From: Siphonodentalium dalli
Taxonomy: Eukaryota; Mollusca; Scaphopoda; Gadilida; Siphonodentaliidae
DNA: 64,000 bases
Reading direction: 5' to 3'
Assembly (NCBI GenBank): GCA_032622095.1
Contig: CP136063.1
Span: 177,425,956 to 177,489,955 of the forward strand
This document shows positions 22,144-34,313 of this stretch, piece by piece. Each line of letters opens with the position of its first letter. Within the stretch, counting starts at the first letter, position 1. Below the pieces are notes generated by a model. It worked only from the letters and a program-made list of their open reading frames with translations. It did no database searches and was not told where the DNA came from. The position numbers were made by a program, and so were the translations under genes.

Positions 22144-22505
22144 TCGATTATACATTTTGAAACACCTGTCTGTATGTATGTATGTGTGTATGCATGACTG
22201 CATGTGTGTATGTGTTATAGACTCTAACACTGCTCGAATTTGGTATTTAATGTGTCAACTTGACCTCGCTCATAGGCATGTTTCTGGACCTTGACCGATC
22301 CGACTAAAAATTTGTGTGTAGGACTACTTCGATCCCGGGAGCAATATGGACGGGTCCAATTTCACGTGGGACCATGTTCTCGAACGTTTCTGGACCAATT
22401 GAACAATAGTTTGGCCAGACGCTGTATATACTGGGTACTGTCCAGATGGAGGCGATCACAAAAAAATTCCTAACTAGCCCGAACGAAGTCGAGTACATCA
22501 GCTAG
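22144..22505 (+). mobile_element. Helitron-like element, + strand copy 1
   Basis: It starts TCGATTATACATTTTGAAAC after an A, passes a TATG/CATG tract and the block GACCTCGCTCATAGGCATG shared with element 1 near 2290, and ends with the hairpin CCCGAACGAAGTCGAG, then TACATCAG and CTAG followed by T. It therefore has both Helitron-like ends and the A|T target context on each side. No coding capacity is seen. Confidence 0.65.
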
Positions 22506-23005
22506 TCTAATATATATTTTGGACATTTGTCTGTCTGTTTGTCTGTTAGCTATGGCCGGGAAAACTGCCTGACAGATTTGACGAAATTTGATACCTAGGG
22601 GAAATTATTTCCAGGGAGTATTTTGGACGGGTCAAATCTTGATCCCGACCTGACTTTGACATTCAAAAAGATCAATTCAAGGTCAAATCTGGTAAAACGG
22701 AAGTATTTCAACGAAATTTGATACCTACTGTTACTTTTGTCCCAGGAGTGTTTCGGGTGGGTCAAATCATGACCCTGACCAGATCTTGACATTCAAAATT
22801 GTCAATTCAAGGTCAAATCGGGTAAAGCCGGGCGGATTTCGACGGGTACTTTTGTCGTGACTTTTGTCCGGGGAGTGTTTTGGACGGGTCAAATCGTGAC
22901 CCCGACATGACCTTCACCTTTAAAATAGTCAATTCAAGGTTAAATCGCGCAATTCTCCGAAAATCGGAGGGGTACATCCCGGACGAAGTCGGGTCCACCA
23001 GCTAC
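22506..23005 (+). mobile_element. Helitron-like element, + strand copy 2, different core
   Basis: It abuts the previous copy directly, starting TCTAATATATATTTTGGACA. The core is three tandem units of about 130 bp around CAATTCAAGGTCAAATC (near 22672, 22803 and 22931), unrelated to the 122-bp core of the array at 2491-4163. It ends with CCCGGACGAAGTCGGG, then TCCACCAG and CTAC, a one-base change from CTAG. The ends are conserved while the cores differ. Confidence 0.6.
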
Positions 23006-25339
23006 TATTATATATTTCTAGATTTAGTTACAAACTAAATACCTGTATATTGTACAAAGAAATGTTTGACAAATATATCTGTATCAATATTATCATGCGG
23101 GTCATTAAAATAGATACGACGAAACAAATTTTGAAGAGTGCCTGTATCAGGTATATTTTTATATTTCAAATGATGACAGGAATGCGGAAAGTTGAAGTAC
23201 CTACGTAATACTGGCTATCCGCATGAAGAGATATACATGTATATAAAAACCAAAATAGAAGATGACTGCTGGCGACAATGTTTTCCAAAAAAATTCAAAG
23301 CATTCGATAGCTCCCATCTAGTTGTCAGCCCGAAGATCAATATGAAGTTTGGTGACTATCAGATGAGGGATATGTCTGTACAGTTGCTAAACAATTCAGT
23401 CATGCAAAAGAGGATCAAAGAGTAAGATACCAAATTGCTGCCTGTGGTAATGTTTTTTAACGAAATTCGGGAAAATTAGATTACTCTCACGCTGGTTATC
23501 CAGAAGATCATTGTGGAATCTGGTGACGATCGGACAAGGGGTGTCGTCTGTATAGGATCAACCAAATTATTTAGCCATAAAAATAGTAAAATTGAAGATC
23601 ACCGCTGGCAGTGATGTCTTCACAAGGACAGTTTGAGAACAAAATATGGCTCACATCTAGCGGTGACCCAAAATATCCACATGAGATAAAGTTCTCCAAT
23701 AAAAGCTGGCTGCAGGGTGCGCCAATTGATTCAAATTCGAAATTTAGCAGGGTGTACTGCTTGTGGCCATGTTTTCCCCGCAAATTTGATAGACTGATGG
23801 ACAAAACCACTGAATCCGTTGAATCAATATACATGTATACATTGATTAATTTATATGCATTGTTATACACAGTACTGGTATATAAAGGTACTGAAAATAA
23901 CTATATTACTAGTATACATAAAATAAACCATATATCATGGCTATGGGTTCATGACAGCTGAGAACTTGGTGTGAATTAAGGAGTGGTGGATTCTCAAGCA
24001 TATCTAACCCTCCACGTTAGTAACATGCCATTAAATGTCATAAGTATAATCTAGCTTGAGGACAGAAGTGATCCATAAAACCCCCCTTAATTCAACCAGG
24101 TCCTCGCGCGATGTATGGTCGATCACATGATGATCTAGGGGGGATTAGAATTGTTGTATAAAAACAGCACTGCGTGTAAATATAAAATAAAATAGTGCTA
24201 CATCTGATTACAGATTATTGCCACATATAATCAGTGATTATACAGACAGTCTGACAAAATAAAGTTTCAGTGACACTATCCGAAGAGGGGAATAATTCCA
24301 TCTGTTACAGTCAATGGAGCAATTATGAATCTGGAAAGGTGAAATTTCTAAGTAATACTAGATATCGACATAACGCGATAACATATAACGTAAATGCAAT
24401 ATGGCCGCTGGCGACCATTTTTTCCTATAAAATTAAAAAAATATTTGATAGCTCTCATCTGATAGATCAATATCAAGATAAATATGAAGTTTGGTGATGA
24501 TCGGATGAGTGAAGTGGGCTGTGGTATGTGCTAAACGGTTTGGTAATGCTTAAAAAGATTCTTACCTTAATACCTTCTATAATTTACCGCATGTATCCGT
24601 TTACGCGTAGTTTACTTTAGAAAGTTCCGCAATTAATACCGTAAATAGAGCGACCATATTTGACAGAGAATGCCTCTATTATTGATTATCAAGTTGCTAT
24701 ACATTAAAAACGACAAATTCACATGCTCGTTCAAGCGCAGTAGTCTATTTTCCCCATGTTAAAGGACATCCACAAATACTAAATAACGCTAACCTACTGC
24801 CGAATGTTTTACACGACAACTGTTAACATATTTGGGCTGAATTCATCTGACGCGGTATTATTCCTCAAAATAAACAACAAAACCATCGTTACTTGGAAAT
24901 GTAGTTTGGGCTAACATTTACATAAATCCTCCACATCATTTATTCGACACACACGTCAGATGAAAAACAGACTTGAAGTAAACGGCCGAAATTAGACGTC
25001 ATGCAAAAACATGCTGTTTGTGTTAATTAACAAATAGGTTAGAGTCAGCTTAGAACTTATTTACTCTTTATCACTTTATATGCTATTGACCACCGGAAAT
25101 TATGATTCTGATCAAAAAAATTGCCCGCCTTACACACAAACTGAAAATAATAAAGGATATGTTGTTATGGAGGTCAGGCGACCAGGTTAGTGCCACCACG
25201 ACATTTGTGAAAGCCCGAATGGGGCACAAACCTGGCCATCACAACTACATCACAACATTCAACCCGCGCATGTGCTATACTCATGAACTAAGAACATCAT
25301 AATATGGGGAATTAATGGTTCATACTTTATGGAGGGTAA
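23006..25339. other. repeat-derived DNA without recognised genes
   Basis: Two diverged copies of one segment lie at about 23200-23410 and 24350-24520 (shared CTGGCGAC(A/C)A, TTTGATAGCTC(C/T)CATCTG and ATATGAAGTTTGGTGA). Open frames of 77, 116 and 75 codons run through these repeats and have no motifs. From 24540 to 25339 nothing is recognised. Confidence 0.45.
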
Positions 25340-25615
25340 AAATGGTCATAATTCTAATCCAATATTCCAATTCTAACTTCAACTTTCCAATATTAATTGA
25401 ATATTTTAGTTTTGTTTTGCTATTTTGTTCTTATATTACAATTCTATCTTCAATTTTTCAATTTCAATTCAACATTTTAATTCTTATACAATTTGTTTAT
25501 ATCGTATTCGTTTCTCCTGTTTTTATGTTCCAATTTAAATGTGTTTGTGGCATTCTAATTTCAATATTTAATTTTATATTGCTTCTATATTATAATAGTA
25601 TGTGGTTTGTGAACT
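25340..25615. repeat. AATTTCAA-type low-complexity dispersed repeat, copy 1
   Basis: Sequence such as ATTCTAATCCAATATTCCAA and TTTGCTATTTTGTT matches about 50045-50370 in the same orientation. The Phe/Ile-rich open frame is compositional. From 25616 to 26929 no gene is recognised. Confidence 0.65.
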
Positions 25616-27384
25616 TGTGAATGAAATGACATGTTTTACCTTCCACGAACACAGTGGTGCAAGATCGATGTAGCATACGGTGTAACAAATGGTGTAAGTA
25701 CACACACACCTACGTAGATATCTCGAGGATAGTACATAATTTCTACACTCATCATCTGGAGTGGTGCTTCGACAATAAACGAAGGAAAATATACAAGACA
25801 AGACAAGATGGCGAACATAGGTATAGGCCTAAAAGATACCATTTTTCGGGTCTTGGTATCCTTGCTAGCATAAAAATAAGAATCAAACCGGGTTTCGCAA
25901 AAAAATTGCCTGGAACCCTGATTTTATTTATAAATTAAGAAAAACAGCGTTGGTAACAACACTTTGTTAAAGTATATACATATAAGTAATACACAACGGA
26001 TTCAATGTGGTTATGGGTTTTGACTGCCTACAAATTCAGAAGACTTTGTATTAATCCCCTCGGGGTTAAAGATGTTTGTTGGTTTTGCTCGCTATCCAAA
26101 TCCCGTGACCTCCTTGAACTCTGTTCATTTCTGAAATAAAATGCGGACCCGTTTTATGTAATAAAACGCCCTCTGTGCTCCCCGACTCGGAAGAAAATTG
26201 ATGGACCAATCTCTTCTATCATATAATAGTATATGAATAAATGGCATTAAAGAGCATCCCCACACGCAAGGGTGTGCCCACACCAGAATTGACTACATAC
26301 ATAATATATAACTGTATAAGAATATAATGTGTGCTTGTTGTTTGGTGTGTGAACAAGAGCTGTATAATTCCATCAATGATTGCGCAGCTGGAAATTTTCC
26401 GAAGTTAGCTTCCACATATCGATCCGGTGAGAATCAATCGTTAATTTATTCAGTATAATTATGTCATAGGTGTGATCACACATGTAATATTTAGTGCACT
26501 TAAAGCGACTTGTACCTTGCCGATGGTCTGATGGTTAAACATTTTACAGACGTAGACAATCCACAGAGAGAAAATGAAAAAAAATAGAAACATTTTGTTC
26601 TTATTATATTCATTGCCCCAATTTGGAGATTTTGGCTATTCTAGTCATTGTTTATAAACAAACTCTGGATTTATTTGAAATTGGATGTCGTTTACTCACA
26701 AACAATCATTAATCAGATTATCGTAACTTGAACAATACAAATAATCAATCAATGCCTATATCGTCATGTTCTTTCCATGTAAGTACAAACTTTAACCAAT
26801 GGCGACTTAAGGCATCAAGTCGCTTTGATTTGTGATTGAAAAGTATATATATAACTCAAAAATGCTTTATGGTATTTGTATAATACAATTATCAAACGAT
26901 CAAACGGACTAAAGATACATTGAACGTTGTATACAGTATCACCACGTGTATGTGCCGTTCTCTTTGTTCTTCTCTATCTCATGAAATGTGCAAATGCATT
27001 GGTTATTTCTACGGCGAAGAAGAACAATATTTACCCCCGACTGAGAATCAAAAGTTAATAGTTCAGCACAAACACCGACCAGAAAGTTGAAAATCAGCAA
27101 ATCAATAACATCGATGTGTTGTGGAAGCTGATTGTACAGTTGCTCGAAGAAATGCATGCGGGAAATGGATTATTAATACAATATTATTTTAAAACTGAAT
27201 ACTGTTATAATAACTTCACCAAAAAGGGAAAATAGAACACAATTATTATCCCACTTGGACTCTCAAAAATACCTGGTCTGTCAGAAACGCAAGGACATTT
27301 GAACGATAAACAATAGGATCGGGACAAGCCTGTTAACTTTGACTCGAAGCCCATTTATATTAACAAAATTGTGGTTCGAAATCG

Positions 27385-28290
27385 GCAACAGTATAATACT
27401 TCATATAACATTGGGCTCGCAAAGGTGAACCGATGAGCTAATTCTGCACAAGTATGTCAAACTCGATAAAAACATTGGAAATAAATGACTGTGACAAATG
27501 CAATAATACACGCAATTTAGTGAATCATAAAGCGAATTATGTTCTAGAACATCAAACTTAAAATCACTGAAGATTAAGTCGGTATATAGGACCAACAAAG
27601 TTTAATTTGCGTTTATCTATTTGTGATTCCAGTGATTTGCTGCCGATTAAACCTAAAGCAATATCAGCCCTTGTTCGGAATGGCAGACCTTGCATATTTT
27701 AACACAAAATATGTGAATTCGCTCAGAAATGCCCCACTAAAGATAACAACCAAAGAGGCCTGCTGTGAGTACCATTAATTGGTAAATGTTCGAGGAGCTT
27801 TGTGGCGTGATCCCACCAGCAGAAAGGCCGCATTTTGTTAATTAGAAGTGTGTGCTCCTAGTTTTACTCACAATGTGTTATGTGAGCTCGTTGTTGAAAT
27901 TAAATTTCGAGACAGGTATTCCAAGGTGAGTTGTCGAAATGACTTCGCTTATCTCCGAATTACCCATAGGCCAGGTTCTGGATGATTTTTGGTAATTTTG
28001 GTGTTTCGATTCACTGAATACGATTATCATTGTCTTCCATTCGATGTACTTAAAATTTAACGCCACATTTTGCTCTAGTTATAACATCATTCTTTGAATC
28101 TCCGCCTCCGATAATGAGAGCAGTACAGCATGTCGTCGGCCTGAGTTGGGGCAGAGCAATCAATATGACCGATGTTTAAACCAAAGTTAGACATTTCCAG
28201 TGAACAGATGAGATCATCGATATACAACATATGGTACAGAGGTGATATTGTCTGGTCGATAAACTCAAATTTTAGGGTCTAGAATAAATT
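27385..28290 (-). pseudogene. decayed LINE reverse transcriptase
   Basis: Read from high to low coordinates, the minus strand gives LYIDDLICSLEMSNFGLNIG and then PTQADDMLYC (the catalytic Tyr/Phe is replaced by Gln, with ADD at 28132-28140). Next come TMIIVFSESKHQN and ISTTHLGIPVSKFNF (motifs 6-7) near 27890-28060, and then LQGLPFRTRADIALGLIG plus SQIDKRKLNFVGPIYRLN near 27580-27700. Several stops and frame changes separate these blocks. It is a different LINE lineage from the zinc-tailed copies elsewhere in the window. Sequence to about 26930, including a 72-codon frame, may be its continuation but I cannot assign it. Confidence 0.65.
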
Positions 28291-28465
28291 TGGACTAAGT
28301 TGGTTCTTATACAATTTTGAAGAGAATATGTCCTCTGTAACATATCCAAAATCCGCTAAAATCCGCTTTGAGCATATTTTTGTAATTCAAGATGGCGTCC
28401 GAGATGGCTGCCATTTTCCGTCAAGTCTGTTTGATGCAATTAAAGTGTCATCTTGTCATAAATCT

Positions 28466-28496
<31 letters not shown>

Positions 28497-29000
28497 CAAA
28501 GGTATACATTTTTGTGAAGCTAAAACATAACGTCACCTTTTTATGCAAAAAAATGGAACTCTCTACCCAAGATGGCGGCCGGAAGTGGAAAATGTTACGT
28601 TTTTTTTCTGCTGTTTGAAACTGGTTTAGAATTGTGGCTTCATTATGCACTTAGCATGTTAACAGACCTTTGGAGTAATGAAATATGCCATTGATGGAGT
28701 CTCCAACCCTTCCGATCACTCAAAATTTCGATTTTACAGAACGCTGTATAACATTTCACCAAAAATATCAGCATTGGGATTCTAGTAATATTTCATTAAA
28801 AATGTGCAGAACTGTGCAATGTAAGTGATGCATTCTATTTTTTGTATGGATATTCCAACTCAATGGTACAAAAATTATCACTTTGGCTCGAAATTATTGC
28901 CAAAACGGCGGCAAAAATTTGAAAAATTGTAAATATTGCACCAGCGTGCCATTCAACCGCTTATAAGTTGTGGTTGATGAAAAAAATTGACTATTCTGTC
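28270..29000 (+). repeat. dispersed repeat containing AAGATGGCG motifs, copy 1
   Basis: The AAATTTGGACTAAGTTGGTT...CATATCCAAAATCCGCT segment and the following ~600 bp are found reverse-complemented at about 40500-41045. The first ~160 bp recur at 63345-63510. A TA dinucleotide run lies at 28472-28496. The 96- and 60-codon frames here are inside the repeat and are not considered genes. Confidence 0.65.
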
Positions 29001-31118
29001 TTATATACTTTGAATACTAACTTTTCTGATGCACCTTGATTAATTGTTACTATTTTAACCACTGAACTTACCAGAATTATGGAATTTTTCTATCACAAAC
29101 TTGGCATCAAAATCTACAAAAAATTATGTTTCAGTTTTAGACCATTTTTTTTTTAAACTATCTTTCGTATTGAAGGTCTTTTTATTTTAAATGTGTCACA
29201 TTGCGGTATTCGAGACACAATTACCCAAGATGGCTTGCAAAATGGCAACCAAATTTGGTAAAAAGTTTATTTGTCACATAAATTCCAACATTATTCTCTG
29301 CTCTTCCGAAAAAAAGGTAGCAAATTATGACTCACTTGGTTATTAAATATGCTACTTAATCAACTGACAACTAACTGTTATATTCTGGTTGTCCCAGTAG
29401 CTTATGAGGCATGAACAATCATGTTATGGGATACAGTGTGGATTTTGCCGAAAACTTCTTTTGGGATTCTGTCCATGTCTTTGAACGGAAATGGACAGAA
29501 CGTTAAAACGGAATTGAGAGGGATCATACTATGTGTCTACTCTGGCCCATTAGTATCAAAGTTGGTTATCTGATAAACTATTGTCAGGAAAAAAGTTTCC
29601 TTCATACTGCAATAAAACACCATTAAGACGGAGAACACTCTGATATCACCTCTCTATCGATTAACATATCCTTGAGTCATAGCGATAGGAAAGCGGTACA
29701 CCAGTACAATTCACACAACTCACACATGACCATGCAGTCACTCTATATATACATGAACACCACACAAATGGCCATGTGCCACTCGCTTTAAACACATGCA
29801 CCTCACCCATTGCCACATGAATGCTCGATCTTGTCACCACGTGGAACACACCGCATGTGAACAGCGACCACTGCGCGTGCCTGGGGGATCCTTGGATGAC
29901 AAGCTTGAACGCTGGGGTTTACTTCAGTTTAAAAGTGTTTCAAACTGTTCTGGTTTTTATTCATAATATAATGTATTATAGTATTTTACCGAATACATAC
30001 ATATGCCGATCCACAAATCGATAGTGCATGACGTAATTTTAGAATTTCTAAATGTTTTATAAATAAAATAAATCAAAACAGACTCAGTATGTATCAGCAC
30101 GAATTTGTATCATTCGAGTGGTGGTTACAGAACAGTAAATTGAGCCCGTTTAGGGGCGGATTCAAAATGCGATTATGTGACCCAACCAGACAAGATGCTA
30201 ATTTGTGTTGAAAAGCACCATGAAAGTGGTGATAATAAATGTTCTTAAGTTTAAATCGTCATTTTAACTCAAATCCCGTTATGAACACACTATTTTAATA
30301 CTTTACAATTAGGGAAACGCCACGAGCAGACTTGACGTCACGCATAATCTCCGAATTGGGGGGGGGACAAACGTTCTAAACGTCGTGGGCATGACGTTTA
30401 AATTGAGATAAACACCAAGTTCACTCGTTACTAATAATCAGAGGAATATACGGATCGGATATACATATATAATATTTTCCACAAACTGTTAGTAGTTTCG
30501 GCAAATATGCAGTGGTTTACACACAGTCCATGCAGCAATATATTCACAAACTAACGCAGCATTAGTATGGAAAGATATGATTATTATTGCACTCACCGAG
30601 CTTGACAATAGAACTGGCCATCGAAAATAGTCGATGAATCAACCTCGAAATCGACCTGGTATGAACTTTCATTTTCCCTCTGGCTTCGGGGACATTTCGC
30701 TCCAACAAACAGTTTTTATGTTCCAATTTATTTATTGACACGTTGTGATCATAACCTTCGCTAGCTATATTATCTGAAACTTTACTGACGGGATTTTAAA
30801 GATGTTCCACCGAATTAAAAAAGAATTTATCGAAATAATCCGGCAAATCCAACAGAGCTCCTATACGCGGTTTCACAGTTTCACTCATATTTACCACTTG
30901 TTTGTCTTACCGCAGCGAGCTCTATGAAATAATTAGCCGTGGGCGAGGTTATCGACCGCTGGCGGAAAGGTGAATTGTGGCCGGTTAGTGCTTGAGATTT
31001 AGTCATTAGCGCGCGCCGCGTGCATGTATACTGTTCTGCAATTTCTTGAAAGCTGTGGTCCGATGGGGATTTTATTTATAGATAATTGGTTTTTCCTGTT
31101 TAAAAGTCGAACTGGGCG
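29001..31118. other. AT-rich DNA, nothing recognised
   Basis: There is no domain-bearing frame, RNA gene or clear repeat partner except a short segment near 30975-31010 (GTTAGTGCTTGAGATTTAGT) that recurs near 46680. A seven-base G run is at 30360. Confidence 0.45.
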
Positions 31119-31618
31119 ACCAGGAGGCCGAGTCCGGTAAAAGGTGTAGTTGGGAATTTCAATTTCGTTTATTGTCCTTTATTATTTATTTCGTTTGAGT
31201 CAATAATGTTGACTTAAACGTTTATTCAATAATATTGACTTAAACGTTTATTCAATTTCGTTTATTGTCGTTTATTGTTTATTTCGTTTAAGTCAATAAT
31301 GTTGATTTTTGGTTTGTGACAAGCTATATCAATTACCAATAAAAGAAATTTAAAAGATAATTTGTAAGTCTTATATTTCAACTTTTATAGATATGTTTCG
31401 TTCTGCAGCCCACTGATGGTTGTGGTCGGAGTCGGCCACCGGTTCGTTAATTATGTGCTGGTTGTTATTGTTATTTTAACGGAATTCTGAGTTGGTCATT
31501 CGCGAAACCAATATATTTTATATTCTCTAATTACAAGCATGGGTATATAATATATGATCTTGAGCGCGTTACCATTTCTGACTATGGTTTTCTTGTAATA
31601 CATTGACAAATACAAATG
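31119..31618. repeat. paralogous block shared with about 44990-45180
   Basis: GTGTAGTTGG(G/T)AATTTCA(A/C)TTTCGTTTATTG and AATTTGTAAGTCTTAT(A/C)TTTCAACTTTTAT are shared with the interior of the DNA element at 44623-46086. The left copy contains extra internal duplications of TTTCGTTTA(A/G)GTCAATAATG. Confidence 0.6.
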
Positions 31619-32918
31619 ATATGGTCAATCACATCATCGACAACTACCTGGTTTATAAAATAAACCCACTTGGTGAATACGACCCTTGGTTTTTTATTTC
31701 TTCATTTCGAAGAAATACAATAAACATTTACTCAAAATATGGGACAACCCGAGTCTGGAAAAAACCTGGGTCGTGTGGTCACGCTTCCCGTTGAAAACGA
31801 GAACAAACCGTGAACGAGCATAAGGGTACGTCCATACACTCGCAAATTTGCCAGACATTCATTTGCAGAAATTTCGGTATAGAAAGATATACAATGTACC
31901 AGAAACAGAATGTATAAATACTTATAAAATGCATCTATACCGCAGCTAACTACAAGAGAAGTAAAAACTATATATAGATCCACTAGTATCGAAATTTGCC
32001 AGTATATATCATGCAATTATCTCGAAAGAATAAAACATACAATTATTTTGAAGCAATGCGTTAACAGCTCCGTTACATGTGGAACTACCAAAATTTTACT
32101 CCACATTTCGTTTTGGTATATACGCATGTTGCCGTTCATATTCTGACATATTCTGAGAAAATGCCTGAAAAAAATGCCGTGCAAACTTGCCAGTGTAATC
32201 AACGAAACCTAATTGAGTTCAGTTCAATGTTTATTTACTCAAATCACAGTATGTGATGCAAGAGACATTTATAATTATACAGTGCATGGCATGTCATTGG
32301 TGTAATAATCAAAGTCGACAACAACAAAAATGGTTGTGATAAAAACGTATTCTATACGCACATGGTGTGCGAATGGGATGGTGGGGTTGATAAGGTCAGC
32401 GGTGATCCAAAATAATTTCGAAGATTTTTGATGAATGATATGGTCAATCACATCATCGACAACTACCTGGTTTATAAAATAAACCCACTTGGTGAATACG
32501 ACCCTTGGTTTTTTATTTCTTCATTTCGAAGAAATACAATAAACATTTACTCAAAATATGGGACAACCCGAGTCTGGAAAAAACCTGGGTCGTGTGGTCA
32601 CGCTTCCCGTTGAAAACGAGAACAAACCGTGAACGAGCATAAGGGTACGTCCATACACCCGCAAATTTGCCAGACATTCATTTGCAGAAATTTCGGTATA
32701 GAAAGATATACAATGTACCAGAAACAGAATGTATAAATATTTATAAAATCCAGTGCATGGCATGTCATTGGTGTAATAATCAAAGTCGACTACAACAAAA
32801 ATGGTTGTGATAAAAACGTATTCTATACGCACATGGTGTGCGAATGGGATGGTGGGGTTGATAAGGTCGGCGGTGATCCAAAATAATTTCGAAGATTTTT
32901 GATGAATCCGCATAGCTT
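31619..32918. repeat. 819-bp tandem duplication, second unit internally deleted
   Basis: Unit A runs 31619-32437 and unit B 32438-32918. Both begin ATGGTCAATCACATCATCGA (about 31621 and 32440) and end GAAGATTTTTGATGAAT, but unit B lacks about 340 bp present in A (31920-32279). The unit includes the tail of the LINE fragment described below and part of the CGTCCATAC-type inverted-repeat element. A third partial copy is at 47946-48250. Confidence 0.75.
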
Positions 32919-33333
32919 ATAGAAGCATACATTGTTGTTTGGGTTCATTATATTTATGAAATTATGAACATTTTTTTGTTCTGTCAAGTGTAAGGGTAAA
33001 AATCGTCTCCGGAGTGAGTTCAATTGGTTACAGTCCATTATGTAGTGATATTCATTCCCTATTTCGCTCTTATTACACAGCGTGCATGTTCTCATTTGGT
33101 AATCAATCTTGTACCATGATCCAGTTTCTACGGGGAGGTGATGATTTGAACATCTGAATTTAGCTAAAATAACTGCTTGTTTTTGGTGGAGATCGGATAA
33201 ATATTTTTCTTGTGCGAATTTATATTTTATGATTCGATAATTTCGACACTTATTCATAGAGTTAATCTCGTTTCTCCACTGTTTTTGATATTTATTTTCC
33301 AGAGCTTGTCGTGTGATATTTTTAATCGACGAG
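32823..33333 (-). pseudogene. LINE reverse transcriptase C-terminal fragment with zinc motif
   Basis: The minus frame carries AKFRCSNHHLPVETGSWYK and CTLCNKSEIGNEYHYIMDC (C-X2-C-X9-H-X4-C), then LRRRFLPLHL, the signature C-terminal region of the window's LINE family. The open frame extends upstream to 33557, but only because it reads through a DNA element; LINE homology begins near 33333. The corresponding site in the paralogous block at 48456-48460 joins CCTAATTGAG directly to AAGCTCTTTATGG, so this 5'-truncated LINE is an insertion specific to the left block. Confidence 0.75.
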
Positions 33334-33407
33334 AAGCTCTTTATGGTACGTTCATACGCTGGCAAGTTTGCACGGTATGGTTTTGCAGGCTTTTCGTCAT
33401 AGAAAAT

Positions 33408-33925
33408 GGCCGCGGACACACGTACCACAGTAGCGATGGCATAGTAGGTGTGACAATTAATTATGGCAGAGTTTGGTGACAATTGGTCAACACAATTTAT
33501 ATGCCATAGGGAGTCGTGTCGCGCGCCGCATATTCGCACAGTGAGTCGACTGACCAATTAACCCATTGAGTTTCACCAAGGTTGATCTCTACTCATTACG
33601 TTTAGCCACATTGTATTATCTACGATACATAAAATTGCACGACCGATCGTCCAGAATTGTCTTGTGTGTTAGCATTAAAAATATAACATTGCGTGTTGAG
33701 TAACGATCAACAGCGACAAGACATTCGGTTTGATAAATCATTGAGATGTCGATCTCGACGCTGATAGAGCTTGGAAAAGACTCATTGCGTGAATGTGCGG
33801 CGGGCGACATGTCTCGCTATGGCACAGGAATATGACGACCAATTGTCACCAAAATTGCACCATAATTAATTGTGTCAGCATGCACCTACTATGCCATCGC
33901 TACTGTGATACGTGTGTCCGCAGCC
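33408..33925. mobile_element. 518-bp TIR element with AAT target duplication
   Basis: The ends read GGCCGCGGACACACGTACCA and, inverted, GGCTGCGGACACACGTATCA, with similarity continuing through ACAGTAGCGATGGCATAGTA. AAT lies on both sides (33405-33407 and 33926-33928). The paralogous block at about 48530-48545 reads AGAAAATCACAT without the element, giving a clean empty site. It holds no transposase; a non-autonomous element with a 3-bp duplication is the best description. Confidence 0.75.
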
Positions 33926-34313
33926 AATCACATGCTGTCATATAATATGAACGGAAACGTGCATATAGCATGAATCTTTACGAAAGCGAACAACATGAAT
34001 CTTTACGAAAGCGAACAACATGAGAAGTAAAAGTTTTGTAGTACCACTCGTAAAGGTGCTACTGGCATACATGTACGATTGATTCTTGCGATATAATTAC
34101 ATGCTGTTTTCAGGCAAATTCCGGTAGCATCGCTGCAGGTGGAACTACAGAGTATTTACTACTTCGCATGTAGTTAGCTGTGGTACAAATACATTTTATA
34201 TGCTTGTTTACGTTCATATATTCTGGCACCATATCGCTTTCTACGATGAAATGCCTGCAAACCATACCGTGCAAAATTTTCAGCGTATATATATGAACGT
34301 ACCCTTATCATCC

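Noticed and set aside
28328-28650. 96-codon frame on + and 60-codon frame on -
   Set aside because: Both lie inside the dispersed AAGATGGCG repeat and its TA microsatellite, and the inverted copy at 40500-41045 does not preserve them.
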